A stretch of DNA of 64,000 bases from Eubacterium sp. CAG:841 (GTDB lineage: Bacteria > Bacillota > Clostridia > Oscillospirales > CAG-272). The notes beneath the pieces are model-generated. The model did not search any database and was not told where the DNA came from. It saw only the letters and a list, made by a program, of their open reading frames with translations. Below are positions 31,754 through 41,075 of this stretch, in pieces (the first letter of the stretch is position 1; every line of letters starts with the position of its first letter). The position numbers were made by a program, and so were the translations under genes. Location: assembly GCA_000437375.1 (NCBI GenBank), contig FR898237.1, positions 1 to 64,000 of the forward strand, read 5' to 3'.

Positions 31754-34183
31754 ATGATACTTTCACTCAATTGGCTTCGCGATTTCATCGACGTAAGCGA
31801 TATAGACATAAAAACCTTCTGCGAGGATATGACGGTTTCTGGCTCAAAGGTGGAAACCTATGAAGAACTCGGAAAAGAAATCGAAAACGTCCGCGTCGGA
31901 CTTATAACGAAAATCGAACAGCACCCCGACGCCGAAAGACTCGTTATCTGCCAGGTAGACTTCGGAGACAGAAGCCTTCAGATAGTAACAGCGGCAAAGA
32001 ACGTGTTCGAAGGCGCACTCGTTCCCGTTGCCGTTTCTCCCGCAGGAGAAAAAGTTGTTGCAAAGCTTGCACACGGCGTGGAAATAAAGACGGGCAAGCT
32101 TCGCGGCGCGGTAAGCGAAGGAATGTTCTGCTCGATAGAAGAACTCGGACTCGATCTTCACGATATGCCCGGCGCTCCGACAGACGGAATTCTTATTCTC
32201 AACGATAATTATCCCTGCAAGCCCGGCGACGATATAAACGACGTTCTCCGACTGAACGATACGGCAGTCGAATTTGAAATAACACCCAACCGTCCCGACT
32301 GTCTTTCCGTAATAGGTCTGGCAAGGGAAGCTGCTGCAACCTTCAAGCGCCAGGCAAACATTCCCGCTCCGAAGGTAAAAGGCTCGGACGGCGATGTCCG
32401 CGACTATGTAAGTGTGTCCGTGGACAGCAAAAAATGCTCACGTTATTGTGCAAGAGTCGTTAAAAACGTAAAAATAGCTCCCTCACCGCTGTGGCTTCGT
32501 ATGCGTCTGCGTGCGGCAGGCGTAAGACCGATAAACAACATCGTAGATATCACAAACTACGTTATGATAGAATACGGTCAGCCGATGCACGCATTCGACT
32601 ATTCCTGCCTCGATGGAAACCGGATAATTGTCCGCGAAGCGGGCGACGGAGAAATCTTCCGCACACTTGACAGCCAGGAAAGAGCACTTACGCCAGATAT
32701 GCTTGTCATTGCGGACAAGGATCGCCCCGTAGGCATTGCCGGCGTTATGGGCGGCGAAAACAGTGAGATCACAGACTCTACGGCAACCGTTGTATTTGAA
32801 TCCGCCTGCTTTGACGGCGCTTCTGTCCGTATTACAGCGAAAAAGCTCGGCATGAGAACAGAAAGCTCCGCCCGTTTTGAAAAAGGTCTTGACTGTGAAA
32901 ACTGCATGCCCGCTCTTCAGCGCGCCTGTGAGCTTGTCGAGCTTCTCGGCGCAGGCGAGGTTGTAGGAGGCACAATAGACGTTTATCCCGAAAAGAAACC
33001 CGTCTACACAGTTCCTTTTGAACCCGAAAGAATAATCCGTTTTCTCGGAATATTCCTTTCTCCCGACAATATGAAGGATATCCTCCGTTCGCTTTGTTTT
33101 GAAATTGAGGACGGAAAAGTTATAGTTCCTTCCTTCCGTGACGACGTTCGTTGCATGAACGACGTAGCGGAAGAAGTAGTTCGTATTTACGGCTACAACA
33201 AAATAGCTTCAAGCTCTATCGTTGCCCAGATGACGCAGGGCGGACTTCCCAAAGACGTTAAATTCCGTGAGGGACTTTCCGATCACCTTTGCGCGCTCGG
33301 TCTCGACGAGATATGCACGTTTACCTTTATACCTGCAAGAATTTATACAAAAGCAGGCATGGCAGAAAGCGATCCCAGAAGAAAATCGGTTGAAATATCA
33401 AACCCCTTCGGCGAAGATACAAAAACGCTCCGCACGACGTCTATCCCTTCGATACTCGAAACGCTTGAGCTTAACTACAACAGATCAAATCCTTCGGCTT
33501 CTCTCTTTGAAATGGCTAAGGTATTCATCCCCAGAGAGGGAATAGTGACAAACATTCACGGCCTTGAAGGTACTCTTCCCGACGAAAGAATCAAGGTTAC
33601 GGTAGGATTTTACGGCACAGGCTCGTTCTCCCGCATAAAGGGAATTTGCGAAGAAATCCTCCGCTATGCGGGAATCGACAACGCAAAATACGTTGCCGTA
33701 TCGACAGATCCCACATTCCATCCCGGTCGCTGTGCAAGCATCGTCCTTTCTGACGGAACAAACCTCGGTATATTCGGCGAAATTCATCCCGTAACGCTTG
33801 AAAATTATACTTTCTCGTGTCCTGTTTATGTTGCGGAGCTTGATCTCGGCTATATTTGGGAGCATGCAAATCTTGAAAAGAGCTACACGCCTCTTCCCAA
33901 GTTTCCGGCTGTCAGCCGCGACTTCTCGCTCGTATGTGACGAAGATGTTGAAGTCGGCACGCTTGAAGAAGCAATGTCCTCCTGCGGCGTAAAGATTCTC
34001 GAAAGCATTACGCTTTTCGACGTTTACAGAGGAAGTCAGCTTCCCGAAGGCAAAAAGAGCGTAAGCTTCTCCGTAATGCTTCGTGCTGCCGACCACACGC
34101 TCACGGTTGACGAAGCCGACAAAGCCACAAAGAAGATACTCGGTGCGCTCGAACACAAGCTCGGCGTAACGATCCGTTCGTAA
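31754..34183 (+). CDS. pheT: Phenylalanine--tRNA ligase beta subunit
   Basis: An 809-residue subunit with the EMAP/OB-type tRNA-binding domain (about 40-150), B3/B4 editing region (ITPNRPDCLSVIGLARE), B5, the catalytic-like core (NPFGEDTKTLRTTSIPSILE) and the C-terminal ferredoxin-like anticodon-binding domain (YTPLPKFPAVSRDFSLV). Length is typical. Under T-box control with pheS. Confidence 0.96.
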   Translation: MILSLNWLRDFIDVSDIDIKTFCEDMTVSGSKVETYEELGKEIENVRVGLITKIEQHPDAERLVICQVDFGDRSLQIVTAAKNVFEGALVPVAVSPAGEKVVAKLAHGVEIKTGKLRGAVSEGMFCSIEELGLDLHDMPGAPTDGILILNDNYPCKPGDDINDVLRLNDTAVEFEITPNRPDCLSVIGLAREAAATFKRQANIPAPKVKGSDGDVRDYVSVSVDSKKCSRYCARVVKNVKIAPSPLWLRMRLRAAGVRPINNIVDITNYVMIEYGQPMHAFDYSCLDGNRIIVREAGDGEIFRTLDSQERALTPDMLVIADKDRPVGIAGVMGGENSEITDSTATVVFESACFDGASVRITAKKLGMRTESSARFEKGLDCENCMPALQRACELVELLGAGEVVGGTIDVYPEKKPVYTVPFEPERIIRFLGIFLSPDNMKDILRSLCFEIEDGKVIVPSFRDDVRCMNDVAEEVVRIYGYNKIASSSIVAQMTQGGLPKDVKFREGLSDHLCALGLDEICTFTFIPARIYTKAGMAESDPRRKSVEISNPFGEDTKTLRTTSIPSILETLELNYNRSNPSASLFEMAKVFIPREGIVTNIHGLEGTLPDERIKVTVGFYGTGSFSRIKGICEEILRYAGIDNAKYVAVSTDPTFHPGRCASIVLSDGTNLGIFGEIHPVTLENYTFSCPVYVAELDLGYIWEHANLEKSYTPLPKFPAVSRDFSLVCDEDVEVGTLEEAMSSCGVKILESITLFDVYRGSQLPEGKKSVSFSVMLRAADHTLTVDEADKATKKILGALEHKLGVTIRS

Positions 34184-34199
34184 AAGGGAGGATATTGCA

Positions 34200-34754
34200 A
34201 TGTATTATGAAATAGAAATTGCGGGACTTCGCCGCAAGCTTCCGCTTTGTCGTGTAAACGACTCGCTTTATATCGGTGCTTTTATAATGTTCGGCGATGT
34301 TGAAATAACAAAAGCCGCTGCAACCGAATTGCTTAAGCTCGCACCCGAGCATGATATAATGATAACCGCCGAAAGCAAGGGAATTCCGCTTGTTTATGAA
34401 ATGGCTCGTCAGTCAAATGCCGATAACTACCTTCTTGCGAGAAAAACTCCCAAACTTTATATGCGCGACATCTTCTCGACAGAAGTAAAATCAATAACTC
34501 ATGCCACATCTCAGACTCTCTACCTCGACGGCGAGGACGCTGCGGCTATGAAAGGCAAAAGAGTTCTTATTGTTGACGACGTTGTAAGCACAGGTGAATC
34601 GCTTCGTGCGCTCGAAGAGCTTGTTACCAAAGCCGGTGGAAACATTGTAGGAAAGCTTTGCGTTCTTGCCGAAGGCGACGCAGCAAAGCGCGACGATATC
34701 AAATATCTTCAGGTTCTCCCCGTTTTCAATGCAGACGGAACAATAATAGAATAA
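34200..34754 (+). CDS. Phosphoribosyltransferase (adenine/xanthine type)
   Basis: A 184-residue type I PRTase. The PRPP-binding loop VLIVDDVVSTGESL is at about residues 121-134 and the ITAESKGIPLVYEMAR segment earlier matches apt/xpt-like enzymes. It converts a purine base plus PRPP to the nucleotide; the base cannot be read from sequence. GGGAGG precedes it and a terminator follows; it is probably at the end of the pheST transcript. Its spacing from pheT is 16 bases. Confidence 0.8.
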   Translation: MYYEIEIAGLRRKLPLCRVNDSLYIGAFIMFGDVEITKAAATELLKLAPEHDIMITAESKGIPLVYEMARQSNADNYLLARKTPKLYMRDIFSTEVKSITHATSQTLYLDGEDAAAMKGKRVLIVDDVVSTGESLRALEELVTKAGGNIVGKLCVLAEGDAAKRDDIKYLQVLPVFNADGTIIE

Positions 34755-34760
34755 ATATAA

Positions 34761-34787
34761 AAAGCCGCCTTTCGGGGCGGCTTTTTG
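34761..34787 (+). terminator. terminator of the pheST-PRTase operon
   Basis: AAGCCGCC/GGCGGCTT stem with TTTCGG loop and five T. Confidence 0.9.
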
Positions 34788-34818
34788 AAGTGAAAATTAA
34801 AAATTTAATAATTTTATA

Positions 34819-34847
34819 TCGAAAAACACGGAAACATATGATATAAT
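34819..34847 (+). promoter_or_regulatory. promoter of the M20 peptidase gene
   Basis: TCGAAA (34819-34824) and TATAAT (34842-34847), 17-base spacing; the -35 is weak. Confidence 0.5.
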
Positions 34848-34882
34848 AATAAAAAACGAATTTATAGGGAAGGAGAACCTCT

Positions 34883-36271
34883 ATGAACGCAGAAATATAT
34901 AATTATGTAGACGCCAATCTTACGAAAATGATAGGCACCCTTTCAGAGCTTGTGGCAATTCCGAGCGTAAAGGGCAAAGCCGTACCCGGAAAACCCTATG
35001 GCGAAGAATGTGCAAAAGTACTTGATAAAATGCTTGGTATTGCGTCGTCGTTTGGGTTCAGAACCGAAAATCATAAAAACAGAGTCGGCACGATAGATTT
35101 TTATCCGGACGGCGAGCCTTCGCTGGGAATACTTTGTCATCTTGACGTTGTTCCTGCCGGCGACGGCTGGAAAACTCCCCCGTTTTCAATGTTTATGTCG
35201 GGCGGTAAGCTTTACGGCAGAGGTACGATGGATGATAAAGGTCCTGCGGTTTGTGTGCTTTATGCAATGAAAGCCATAAAAGACTGCGGAATAAAGCTTT
35301 CCAAGAACGTGCGTTTTATTGTCGGCACCGATGAAGAGAACGGATCATCGGATCTTGCATGGTATAAAAAGCAGGCAAAACTTCCTCCGAATGTATTCAC
35401 TCCGGACGGCAGTTATCCCGTTATAAACATAGAAAAAGGTATGATACGCGGCGAAATATCCGCAAAATGTGCTGTCGGAGGAACAAAATCGGTAATTTCA
35501 GCCACAGGCGGCACTGTTATAAATGCCGTTCCGGAAAGTGCTTCTGCCACAGTTGTCGGATTTTCGGATATTGAACTTACTCTTGCGGCTAAAAACGCAG
35601 GGATAGGTCAGCTTGTTACATTCAAAAAGGATGGCGACAAAACCGTAATAACCGTAAAGGGGAAGAGCGCTCACGCCTCAACTCCGGCAGAGGGAATAAA
35701 CGCGGTAACGGGACTTTGTTCAATGCTCGGCAGACTTTACGGCGACGATGAATCGACCGTCATGTTCCGCAGTCTTTCCGCGCTTTTCCCGTTCGGCGAA
35801 ACGGACGGAAAGTCGCTCAAAATTGCTGCATCCGATGAAAAATCCGGCGCACTTACGGAAGTTTTGAGTATTCTTTCATACTCAAAAGGCACACTCACAG
35901 GCAAGTTTGACATACGTTTTCCTCTCTGTCGTTCTGTTGAAAGAGTAAAAACAGGACTTGAAAAAGCTTTCGCCGCAAAAAACATGGAGCTTTCCGATTT
36001 TTCGGGTGTTGAACCTCACGAGACATCCGCAGACTCTGAGTTTGTAAAAACCCTGAGCAAGGTTTATGAAGATGTAACCGGCGCGCGCAGCGGATGCATA
36101 GCTATCGGCGGCGGCACGTATGTTCACGATATAGAAGGTGGTGTTGCTTTCGGTGCGGAATTTCCCGGCGAGGACTGTAAAATTCATTCAGCCGGCGAAT
36201 TTATTTCAGCCGAGCGCATGAAGCAAAATGCGAAAATATTTGCAGAAGCAATAATCAGACTTTGCAAATAA
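34883..36271 (+). CDS. M20 family dipeptidase (PepV/Sapep-like)
   Basis: A 462-residue cytoplasmic zinc dipeptidase. Metal ligands appear as CHLDVVPAGDGW (His86, Asp88), GRGTMDDKGPA (Asp117), GTDEENGSSD with the catalytic Glu pair, and a late GVAFGAEFPGEDCKIHSAGE with His. The M20 lid domain lies between. It releases amino acids from dipeptides; an exact substrate cannot be given. GGAAGGAG precedes the ATG. A repeat hairpin begins right after the stop. Confidence 0.88.
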   Translation: MNAEIYNYVDANLTKMIGTLSELVAIPSVKGKAVPGKPYGEECAKVLDKMLGIASSFGFRTENHKNRVGTIDFYPDGEPSLGILCHLDVVPAGDGWKTPPFSMFMSGGKLYGRGTMDDKGPAVCVLYAMKAIKDCGIKLSKNVRFIVGTDEENGSSDLAWYKKQAKLPPNVFTPDGSYPVINIEKGMIRGEISAKCAVGGTKSVISATGGTVINAVPESASATVVGFSDIELTLAAKNAGIGQLVTFKKDGDKTVITVKGKSAHASTPAEGINAVTGLCSMLGRLYGDDESTVMFRSLSALFPFGETDGKSLKIAASDEKSGALTEVLSILSYSKGTLTGKFDIRFPLCRSVERVKTGLEKAFAAKNMELSDFSGVEPHETSADSEFVKTLSKVYEDVTGARSGCIAIGGGTYVHDIEGGVAFGAEFPGEDCKIHSAGEFISAERMKQNAKIFAEAIIRLCK

Positions 36272-36405
36272 CCTACTTTTCTTTAAAAAGAAAAGTAGGC
36301 AAAAGAAATTTCAATAATCAGTCTGTAAATTTTTTATTTTTTCAAAGGGGCAGGTATTCTGCTCCTTTTGATTTGTACTTTGAAAAGAAAATCAGGCAAA
36401 AATCA
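36271..36405 (-). repeat. dispersed hairpin-tipped repeat, copy D
   Basis: One base after the stop codon lies CCTACTTTTCTTT-AA-AAAGAAAAGTAGG and then CAAAAGAAATTT, matching the tip of copies B and C. A second module with AAAGGGGCAG...CTGCTCCTTTT and TCAGGCAAAAATC follows. The two-module plan resembles copy B. Confidence 0.7.
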
Positions 36406-36409
36406 AATT

Positions 36410-36437
36410 AAAAAGCCGCCTCGAAAGGTGGCTTTTA
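36410..36437. terminator. bidirectional terminator between the dipeptidase and lipoprotein genes
   Basis: AAAAGCCGCCT/AGGTGGCTTTT (one G-U pair) with A/T runs on both sides, between convergent genes. Confidence 0.8.
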
Positions 36438-36452
36438 ATTTAATTTTATTTG

Positions 36453-37598
36453 TTAATCGCTGAACGAGAACGACTGTATCTCAACGTGATAAAGCTCGTC
36501 CATTTCGTCACTGAACTTATTCATAAGCTCGCCGCTTGAAAGAAGCTCCTTGCTGTAATCCGCAATAAGCTGAAGTCTTATTTCATCGAGAGAAGGATAT
36601 ATCGTTTCTTCCGCAACCTTATCAAGACGGAGGATCATCCATCCGAGCGGGGAAATGATGGGAGAAGCATATATTTCGCCTTCCTTTATAGTTGTCATAG
36701 CGTAGCTTTGCGTATACGCCATCGATGTTGCAAGATACTGAAGATATTTGGAATAAGCTTCCGAACTCTTATCGGCTTTTGGATCACGATCGGAATACTT
36801 TTCGTCAACCTCTTTAAGAGATTTTTCAAGATCATCTATCTTATAGACCTCATCGAAAGCTACCGTTCCTTGTCCTGTCCAATCTGCGGTCTGCTTATAT
36901 CCGTTTTCTTCGTTGTATGTCTTCAGTATTTCCTCTTTTACCTTGTCAAAATCTTCGCCGGAAAGAAGTCTTTCTATATACTTTTCGGCAACAACCTTCT
37001 GCTCGCTCCATTCGGTATCATTTGAGATATCTTTTACTTCTATAAACAATGCCGTGTAAGTGTATCCCGCATTTGTTATATATTTTGAAAGGTTATCTGC
37101 GTAATACTGGGTAAGCTCTTCGTCCGTAAAATTCTTATTCAGCACAAGATCATTTGCGATAAGCTGTTCTATAACGGCGTTTCTTGCAAACATCATCCAG
37201 AACTTCTTTGAAAGACCGGAATCTTTGAGCATTCCGTCAAAACCGCCTTTATACTGTTCGTCAAATGCTTTTTTATTGTAATCATACATATTCTGAACAG
37301 CTTCATCGGTAACTTCAATTCCGCGTTTCTGAACTTCTATTTCTCTTATACGCTGTGCGACTATCGTTTTGATTATCAATGTTCCAAGATAGTCCTTTGT
37401 CATTTTGCCTTCTTCTACATAGCTGTAATAATATGATGTAAGATATTTTGTCCATTCCTTGACGTCTTCGTCATTTGAATAAACTTCTCCGCCGTCATAC
37501 CTGGCAAGAAGCATGCCTTTCTTTTTACAGCCGCAGAAAACAAAAGCAACCATAAGAGTTGCAAGAAGAAAGCATATCAGCTTTATTGATTTTTTCAT
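36453..37598 (-). CDS. PrsA/SurA-like peptidyl-prolyl isomerase lipoprotein
   Basis: A 381-residue exported protein. The signal peptide ends in a lipobox-like VFCGC, with Cys24 the likely lipidated residue. SurA_N-type helices follow (about 45-170), then a parvulin-like region (GQGTVAFDEVYKID...EGEIYASPIISPLGWMILRLDKV, about 215-340). Such lipoproteins fold secreted proteins outside the membrane; a natural client here is the large surface protein (inference). AAGGTGG precedes the ATG. It follows the EF-P operon, from which a hairpin separates it. Confidence 0.8.
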   Translation of the reverse strand: MKKSIKLICFLLATLMVAFVFCGCKKKGMLLARYDGGEVYSNDEDVKEWTKYLTSYYYSYVEEGKMTKDYLGTLIIKTIVAQRIREIEVQKRGIEVTDEAVQNMYDYNKKAFDEQYKGGFDGMLKDSGLSKKFWMMFARNAVIEQLIANDLVLNKNFTDEELTQYYADNLSKYITNAGYTYTALFIEVKDISNDTEWSEQKVVAEKYIERLLSGEDFDKVKEEILKTYNEENGYKQTADWTGQGTVAFDEVYKIDDLEKSLKEVDEKYSDRDPKADKSSEAYSKYLQYLATSMAYTQSYAMTTIKEGEIYASPIISPLGWMILRLDKVAEETIYPSLDEIRLQLIADYSKELLSSGELMNKFSDEMDELYHVEIQSFSFSD

Positions 37599-37618
37599 AT
37601 TTCCACCTTTTGAAGAGA

Positions 37619-37643
37619 AAGCCGTCCGCTTCCGGACGGCTTC
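37619..37643 (-). terminator. hairpin after the Asp/Cys-rich protein gene
   Basis: GCCGTCCG/CGGACGGC stem with 4-base loop. On the minus strand it is followed by TTTCTCTTC, a weak T tract, so read-through into the lipoprotein gene is possible. Confidence 0.55.
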
Positions 37644-37670
37644 CGCTACTGTTTATTTAATATGATTTTT

Positions 37671-38138
37671 TTACTGTGCGTCTTCCTCTTCGTCAAGAGA
37701 AAATGTCTTTTTACAGTTGGGGCAAACGAGATTTTCGGGATCGTCATGCTCCTCAAGCTCAAGGCATACGCCGCAGTGAGGACATGTAACTATGCAACCG
37801 TCGCAACAGTCACAGTCGTCATCGTCTTCGCAACCACAGCCGCAACCGCAGTCATCGTCTTCGTAATCATCGCAGCAATCGTCATCACAACAATCGTCGT
37901 CGCAGCAGCAATCACCGTCGCCGTAAACCTCATCTTCGAGAACTTCAAGATCCTCGTCGATCTCTTCAACATACTGCTTAAGATTTTCGCAATCATCCTT
38001 AACGCCGTCAAGCTTGTCGGCAACGTCGGAAAGGATTGCAAGCATTTCGGAAATGATCTTTCCTGTTTTTTCTTCTTTGTCAACACCGAGACCTTCGGCA
38101 AGACCTTTTACATATGCAACTTTTTCACTTATCGTCAT
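37671..38138 (-). CDS. CD1247-type protein with Asp/Cys repeat tract and zinc ribbon
   Basis: A 155-residue acidic protein. Residues 1-70 (TISEKVAYVKGLAEGLGVD... and a coiled-coil like segment) match the small clostridial family known as CD1247 N-terminal domain. Residues about 75-113 form a run of Cys and Asp (units CCDDD, CGCGCG, DCDCC) that could bind many metal ions. The C-terminus is a zinc ribbon, CPHCGVCLE...LVCPNCKKTF. It lies 42 bases after efp in the same direction, a neighbourhood conserved in clostridia as I recall. Function unknown; a metal-binding or ribosome-linked factor is conceivable. Confidence 0.75.
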   Translation of the reverse strand: MTISEKVAYVKGLAEGLGVDKEEKTGKIISEMLAILSDVADKLDGVKDDCENLKQYVEEIDEDLEVLEDEVYGDGDCCCDDDCCDDDCCDDYEDDDCGCGCGCEDDDDCDCCDGCIVTCPHCGVCLELEEHDDPENLVCPNCKKTFSLDEEEDAQ

Positions 38139-38180
38139 AAAAGTTCACCCTGCGCTTTCGCGTCCTTTCGATTATTTTAT

Positions 38181-38738
38181 TTATGCTCTTTCGATGTACT
38201 CGCCTGTTCTTGTATCAATGCGGAGTCTTGTTCCGTTGTCTATAAAGAGCGGAACCTTGATCGTAGCGCCTGTTTCAAGAGTAGCGGGCTTGGATGCGCC
38301 GGTAGCGGTGTTACCTCTTACGCCGGGCTCGGTTGCAACGACCTCAAGCTCAACGAACATAGGCGGTTCAACGCTGAATACGTTTCCTTTGTAGGAAAGT
38401 ACCTTGCACATCATTTCTTCCTTTACAAACTTGAAGCTGTCGGGAAGCATGTCCTTGGAAACGGGGATAGTTTCGAATGTTTCCATATCCATAAAGTAGT
38501 AGAGATCGCCGTCATTGTAGCTGTACTGCATATCGCGACGATCGATAACTGCCGGCGGGAATTTATCCGTGGGGTTGAAAGTGGTTTCCGTAACGGCACC
38601 TGTAATAACGTTTCTGAGCTTTGTACGAACAAAAGCCGCGCCTTTTCCGGGTTTAACGTGCTGGAATTCTATTACCTGAAGCACCTGACCGTCCATCTCA
38701 AAGGTTATGCCGTTTTTGAAATCGCCTGCTATTACCAT
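38181..38738 (-). CDS. efp: Elongation factor P
   Basis: A 185-residue translation factor that rescues ribosomes stalled at polyproline. The three OB-like domains and the modification loop [13 protein letters not shown] are present; the loop tip is Lys, as in Bacillus EF-P, rather than Arg. The C-terminal signature [17 protein letters not shown] is intact. It has its own promoter between it and the upstream peptidase gene. Confidence 0.96.
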   Translation of the reverse strand: MVIAGDFKNGITFEMDGQVLQVIEFQHVKPGKGAAFVRTKLRNVITGAVTETTFNPTDKFPPAVIDRRDMQYSYNDGDLYYFMDMETFETIPVSKDMLPDSFKFVKEEMMCKVLSYKGNVFSVEPPMFVELEVVATEPGVRGNTATGASKPATLETGATIKVPLFIDNGTRLRIDTRTGEYIERA

Positions 38739-38783
38739 AAAAAATATACCTCCAAAGTATTACTGGTTTTAATTTCACTCAAT

Positions 38784-38812
38784 ATTCTACCTTATTTTTA
38801 TGAAAATATCAA
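38784..38812 (-). promoter_or_regulatory. efp promoter
   Basis: TTGATA (38807-38812) and TAGAAT (38784-38789), 17-base spacing. Confidence 0.6.
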
Positions 38813-38835
38813 GTACTTTTTATCATAAATTTGTA

Positions 38836-39894
38836 TCAAACACAGATTTCAAGCATATCTTTTCTGCTTTTTGTTATGTCAACGGGCCCTTCCGGCATTA
38901 CTATCATCATATCTTCTATGCGGCAGCCGTATTTTCCTTTGAGATAAATGCCCGGTTCGACCGTGAAAACGTGCCCTTTTGTAAGCGGAGTAAGTCCTGC
39001 GGGAGATACTCTCGGATTTTCGTGAATATATACTCCCACGCCGTGACCGAGTCCGTGACCGAAGCAGCCCTTGTAGCCTGCTTTATCGATTATATCGCGT
39101 GCAATCTTGTCAAGTTCCTTGCCCGTCATTCCCTCTTTGAATGAGTTTATTGCGGTTGTCTGTGCAAGCAGAACCGTATTATAAAGACGTTTCATCTCTT
39201 CATCCGCCTTGCCTATAACAACGGTTCTCGTCATATCCGAGCAGTAACCCTTGTAAACACAGCCGAAGTCCATTGTAAGGAAGCCTTTTTCAAGCGTTAC
39301 ATTTCTCGGAACACCGTGCGGTCTTGCCGAGTTGGTACCGGAAACGGCTATCGTTTCAAAGCTGGGGCAAGTAGCTCCGCGCTTTTTCATCTGATATTCG
39401 ATTTCGGCAGCGACATCGATCTCCGTCATATCGGGGCGGATAAGCGAAACAACGGCTGTAAATGCTTCGTCCGTTATCTTCTGTGCCGCTATGATGTTTT
39501 CTATCTCGTCCGCGTCCTTGTGTTCGGCTATTTTGCGTACAATGCTGCCGACAGGGAAGAACTCACAACCGGAAAGCTGCTTTTTTATGCTTTCAAGCTC
39601 GGAAACCGTCATAAGATCGTCTTCAAAACCGACCGTTTTTATGCCTTCTGCGGCGATTATATCGCGGATCTCTTCAAAGCGTTTGCCTGTCGATATCTCA
39701 AAGCCCTCCGTTTCGGACTCCGCCGCTTCTATATAACGGAAATCCGTAAAAAGATAAGCTTTGCTTTTTGTAAGAAAGATCATTCCGTCCGAAAAAGCAA
39801 ATTTTGAAAGATAAAGACAAGTTTTTTCATTTGTCGTAATAAAAGCGTCAACACCGCCGGGAAGCGCTTTTACAAGCTTTTCTGTTCTGTTCAT
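38836..39894 (-). CDS. M24 family Xaa-Pro aminopeptidase
   Basis: A 352-residue pita-bread metallopeptidase. The N-terminal creatinase-like domain (about 1-120) precedes the catalytic domain with metal ligands in TMDFGCVYKGYCSDMTRTV (two Asp), GHGLGHGVGVYIHE (His), FTVEPGIYL (Glu) and CRIEDMMIV (Glu). It cleaves residues before proline. Its pairing with efp is common in Firmicutes. It starts 34 bases after the SbcD-like gene, likely in the same transcript. Confidence 0.92.
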   Translation of the reverse strand: MNRTEKLVKALPGGVDAFITTNEKTCLYLSKFAFSDGMIFLTKSKAYLFTDFRYIEAAESETEGFEISTGKRFEEIRDIIAAEGIKTVGFEDDLMTVSELESIKKQLSGCEFFPVGSIVRKIAEHKDADEIENIIAAQKITDEAFTAVVSLIRPDMTEIDVAAEIEYQMKKRGATCPSFETIAVSGTNSARPHGVPRNVTLEKGFLTMDFGCVYKGYCSDMTRTVVIGKADEEMKRLYNTVLLAQTTAINSFKEGMTGKELDKIARDIIDKAGYKGCFGHGLGHGVGVYIHENPRVSPAGLTPLTKGHVFTVEPGIYLKGKYGCRIEDMMIVMPEGPVDITKSRKDMLEICV

Positions 39895-39928
39895 TATTAT
39901 ATCCTCTTTTCAAAATAAATTATAAATT

Positions 39929-41062
39929 TCAAAAATCAATAACATCAGATCCCGAAAGTGCGGCAAGACCGTACCTCAGAGCTTCCGCCGCTGTTTTGCG
40001 GACTTCCGGATCGTCGCTTTCAAGCTTCGGCAAAAGCTCGCGGAACAGCGCTCCTTTAAGAGAAAGATCGTCCTTCAGCGCCTCGCTTGAGAACACGGGA
40101 AGCGTTTCGTCGCGCAGCTCAAGATAAAATACACCTATATCGCTTTCCGTTATTTTTTCGGTGCAAAGCTGCGCTTCGGGAGATACCGCGCCCGTGAGCG
40201 TAACACGCAGGAGCGTGTCCGAGCCGATGTTTTTCTTTATCATTGCGGCTTTTATCGCATTTATTACCGCGCTCTGACCGTCCGCGCCAGTGATATCAAT
40301 CGAAAGCTTTTCATATCGTCTGCGGCAAAAGCGTTTGTAGTTGAAGTCGGTTTTTATTATTCCGCCACTCTGACGTTCAAAAGTACAGATTATCGCGCCC
40401 TTTGTTCCGCATTCGTCAAACGAACGCCCCTCCGGGCAGCCGCAGTATGCATAATATGTGTTTCCTGCCCGCTTTACCTCAGTCCCTGCGTGAATATGAC
40501 CGAGCGCCGCGTAATCGCAGTTACTGCGCGCGATATCATCAGTCGTTATCGGACAGGAATGTGAGTTTTTTGTCAGCATATCGCCGTGACAGGCAAGAAT
40601 ATTTATTCTTTCAGGATTCACCGTAACGTAATGCTCTATCGGGCATTTGTCCATTTGCGGAGAGGTGAACGCCCAGCCGTAAACATCAACGCCTATGTCG
40701 GGAAATTCAAATTTTGAAAGCTCCTCCGATTCAAAAATATAAACGTTCGGAGGAAAAACCGCTTTTTTATACGGGCTTTTTGCGTCGGCGCAGTCATGAT
40801 TTCCCGGCGCTATTACGAATTTGCAATCGGGAGCGGAGGAAAACTGTTCGTTTATATGGGCAAGAGTTTCTTTTGTCACATATCCGTGATCGAAAAAGTC
40901 GCCGGAGATTATAACCATATCGGCTTTTTCGGTCTTGGCGTAAACAACTATCGATGAAAAAACTCCTCTCAGCTCGTTTTTTCTTGCCTGTGCCTTTCGC
41001 GGATCGTAAAGCGAAAACGGCGCGTCGAGGTGAATGTCGCCCGTGTGGATTATTTTAACCAT
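39929..41062 (-). CDS. SbcD/Mre11-like DNA repair exonuclease (metallophosphoesterase)
   Basis: A 377-residue protein with all calcineurin-like phosphoesterase motifs: HTGDIHLDAPF (Asp8, His10), ISGDFFDHG, APGNHDCAD, ACHGDML and LGHIHAG. The overall plan resembles SbcD and Bacillus YhaO. The ATPase partner (SbcC/YhaN) is not adjacent in the window, which is unusual. It is 13 bases downstream of a rhamnosidase gene, so expression is probably shared. Nuclease activity is inferred from the family. Confidence 0.82.
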   Translation of the reverse strand: MVKIIHTGDIHLDAPFSLYDPRKAQARKNELRGVFSSIVVYAKTEKADMVIISGDFFDHGYVTKETLAHINEQFSSAPDCKFVIAPGNHDCADAKSPYKKAVFPPNVYIFESEELSKFEFPDIGVDVYGWAFTSPQMDKCPIEHYVTVNPERINILACHGDMLTKNSHSCPITTDDIARSNCDYAALGHIHAGTEVKRAGNTYYAYCGCPEGRSFDECGTKGAIICTFERQSGGIIKTDFNYKRFCRRRYEKLSIDITGADGQSAVINAIKAAMIKKNIGSDTLLRVTLTGAVSPEAQLCTEKITESDIGVFYLELRDETLPVFSSEALKDDLSLKGALFRELLPKLESDDPEVRKTAAEALRYGLAALSGSDVIDF

Positions 41063-41075
41063 CGCTGCCTCCTTT

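Noticed and set aside
37662..38828. A 388-codon plus-strand frame
   Set aside because: Antisense to efp and the Asp/Cys-rich gene; its repetitive Val/Ala/Ile composition mirrors the GAC/TGC repeats on the other strand.
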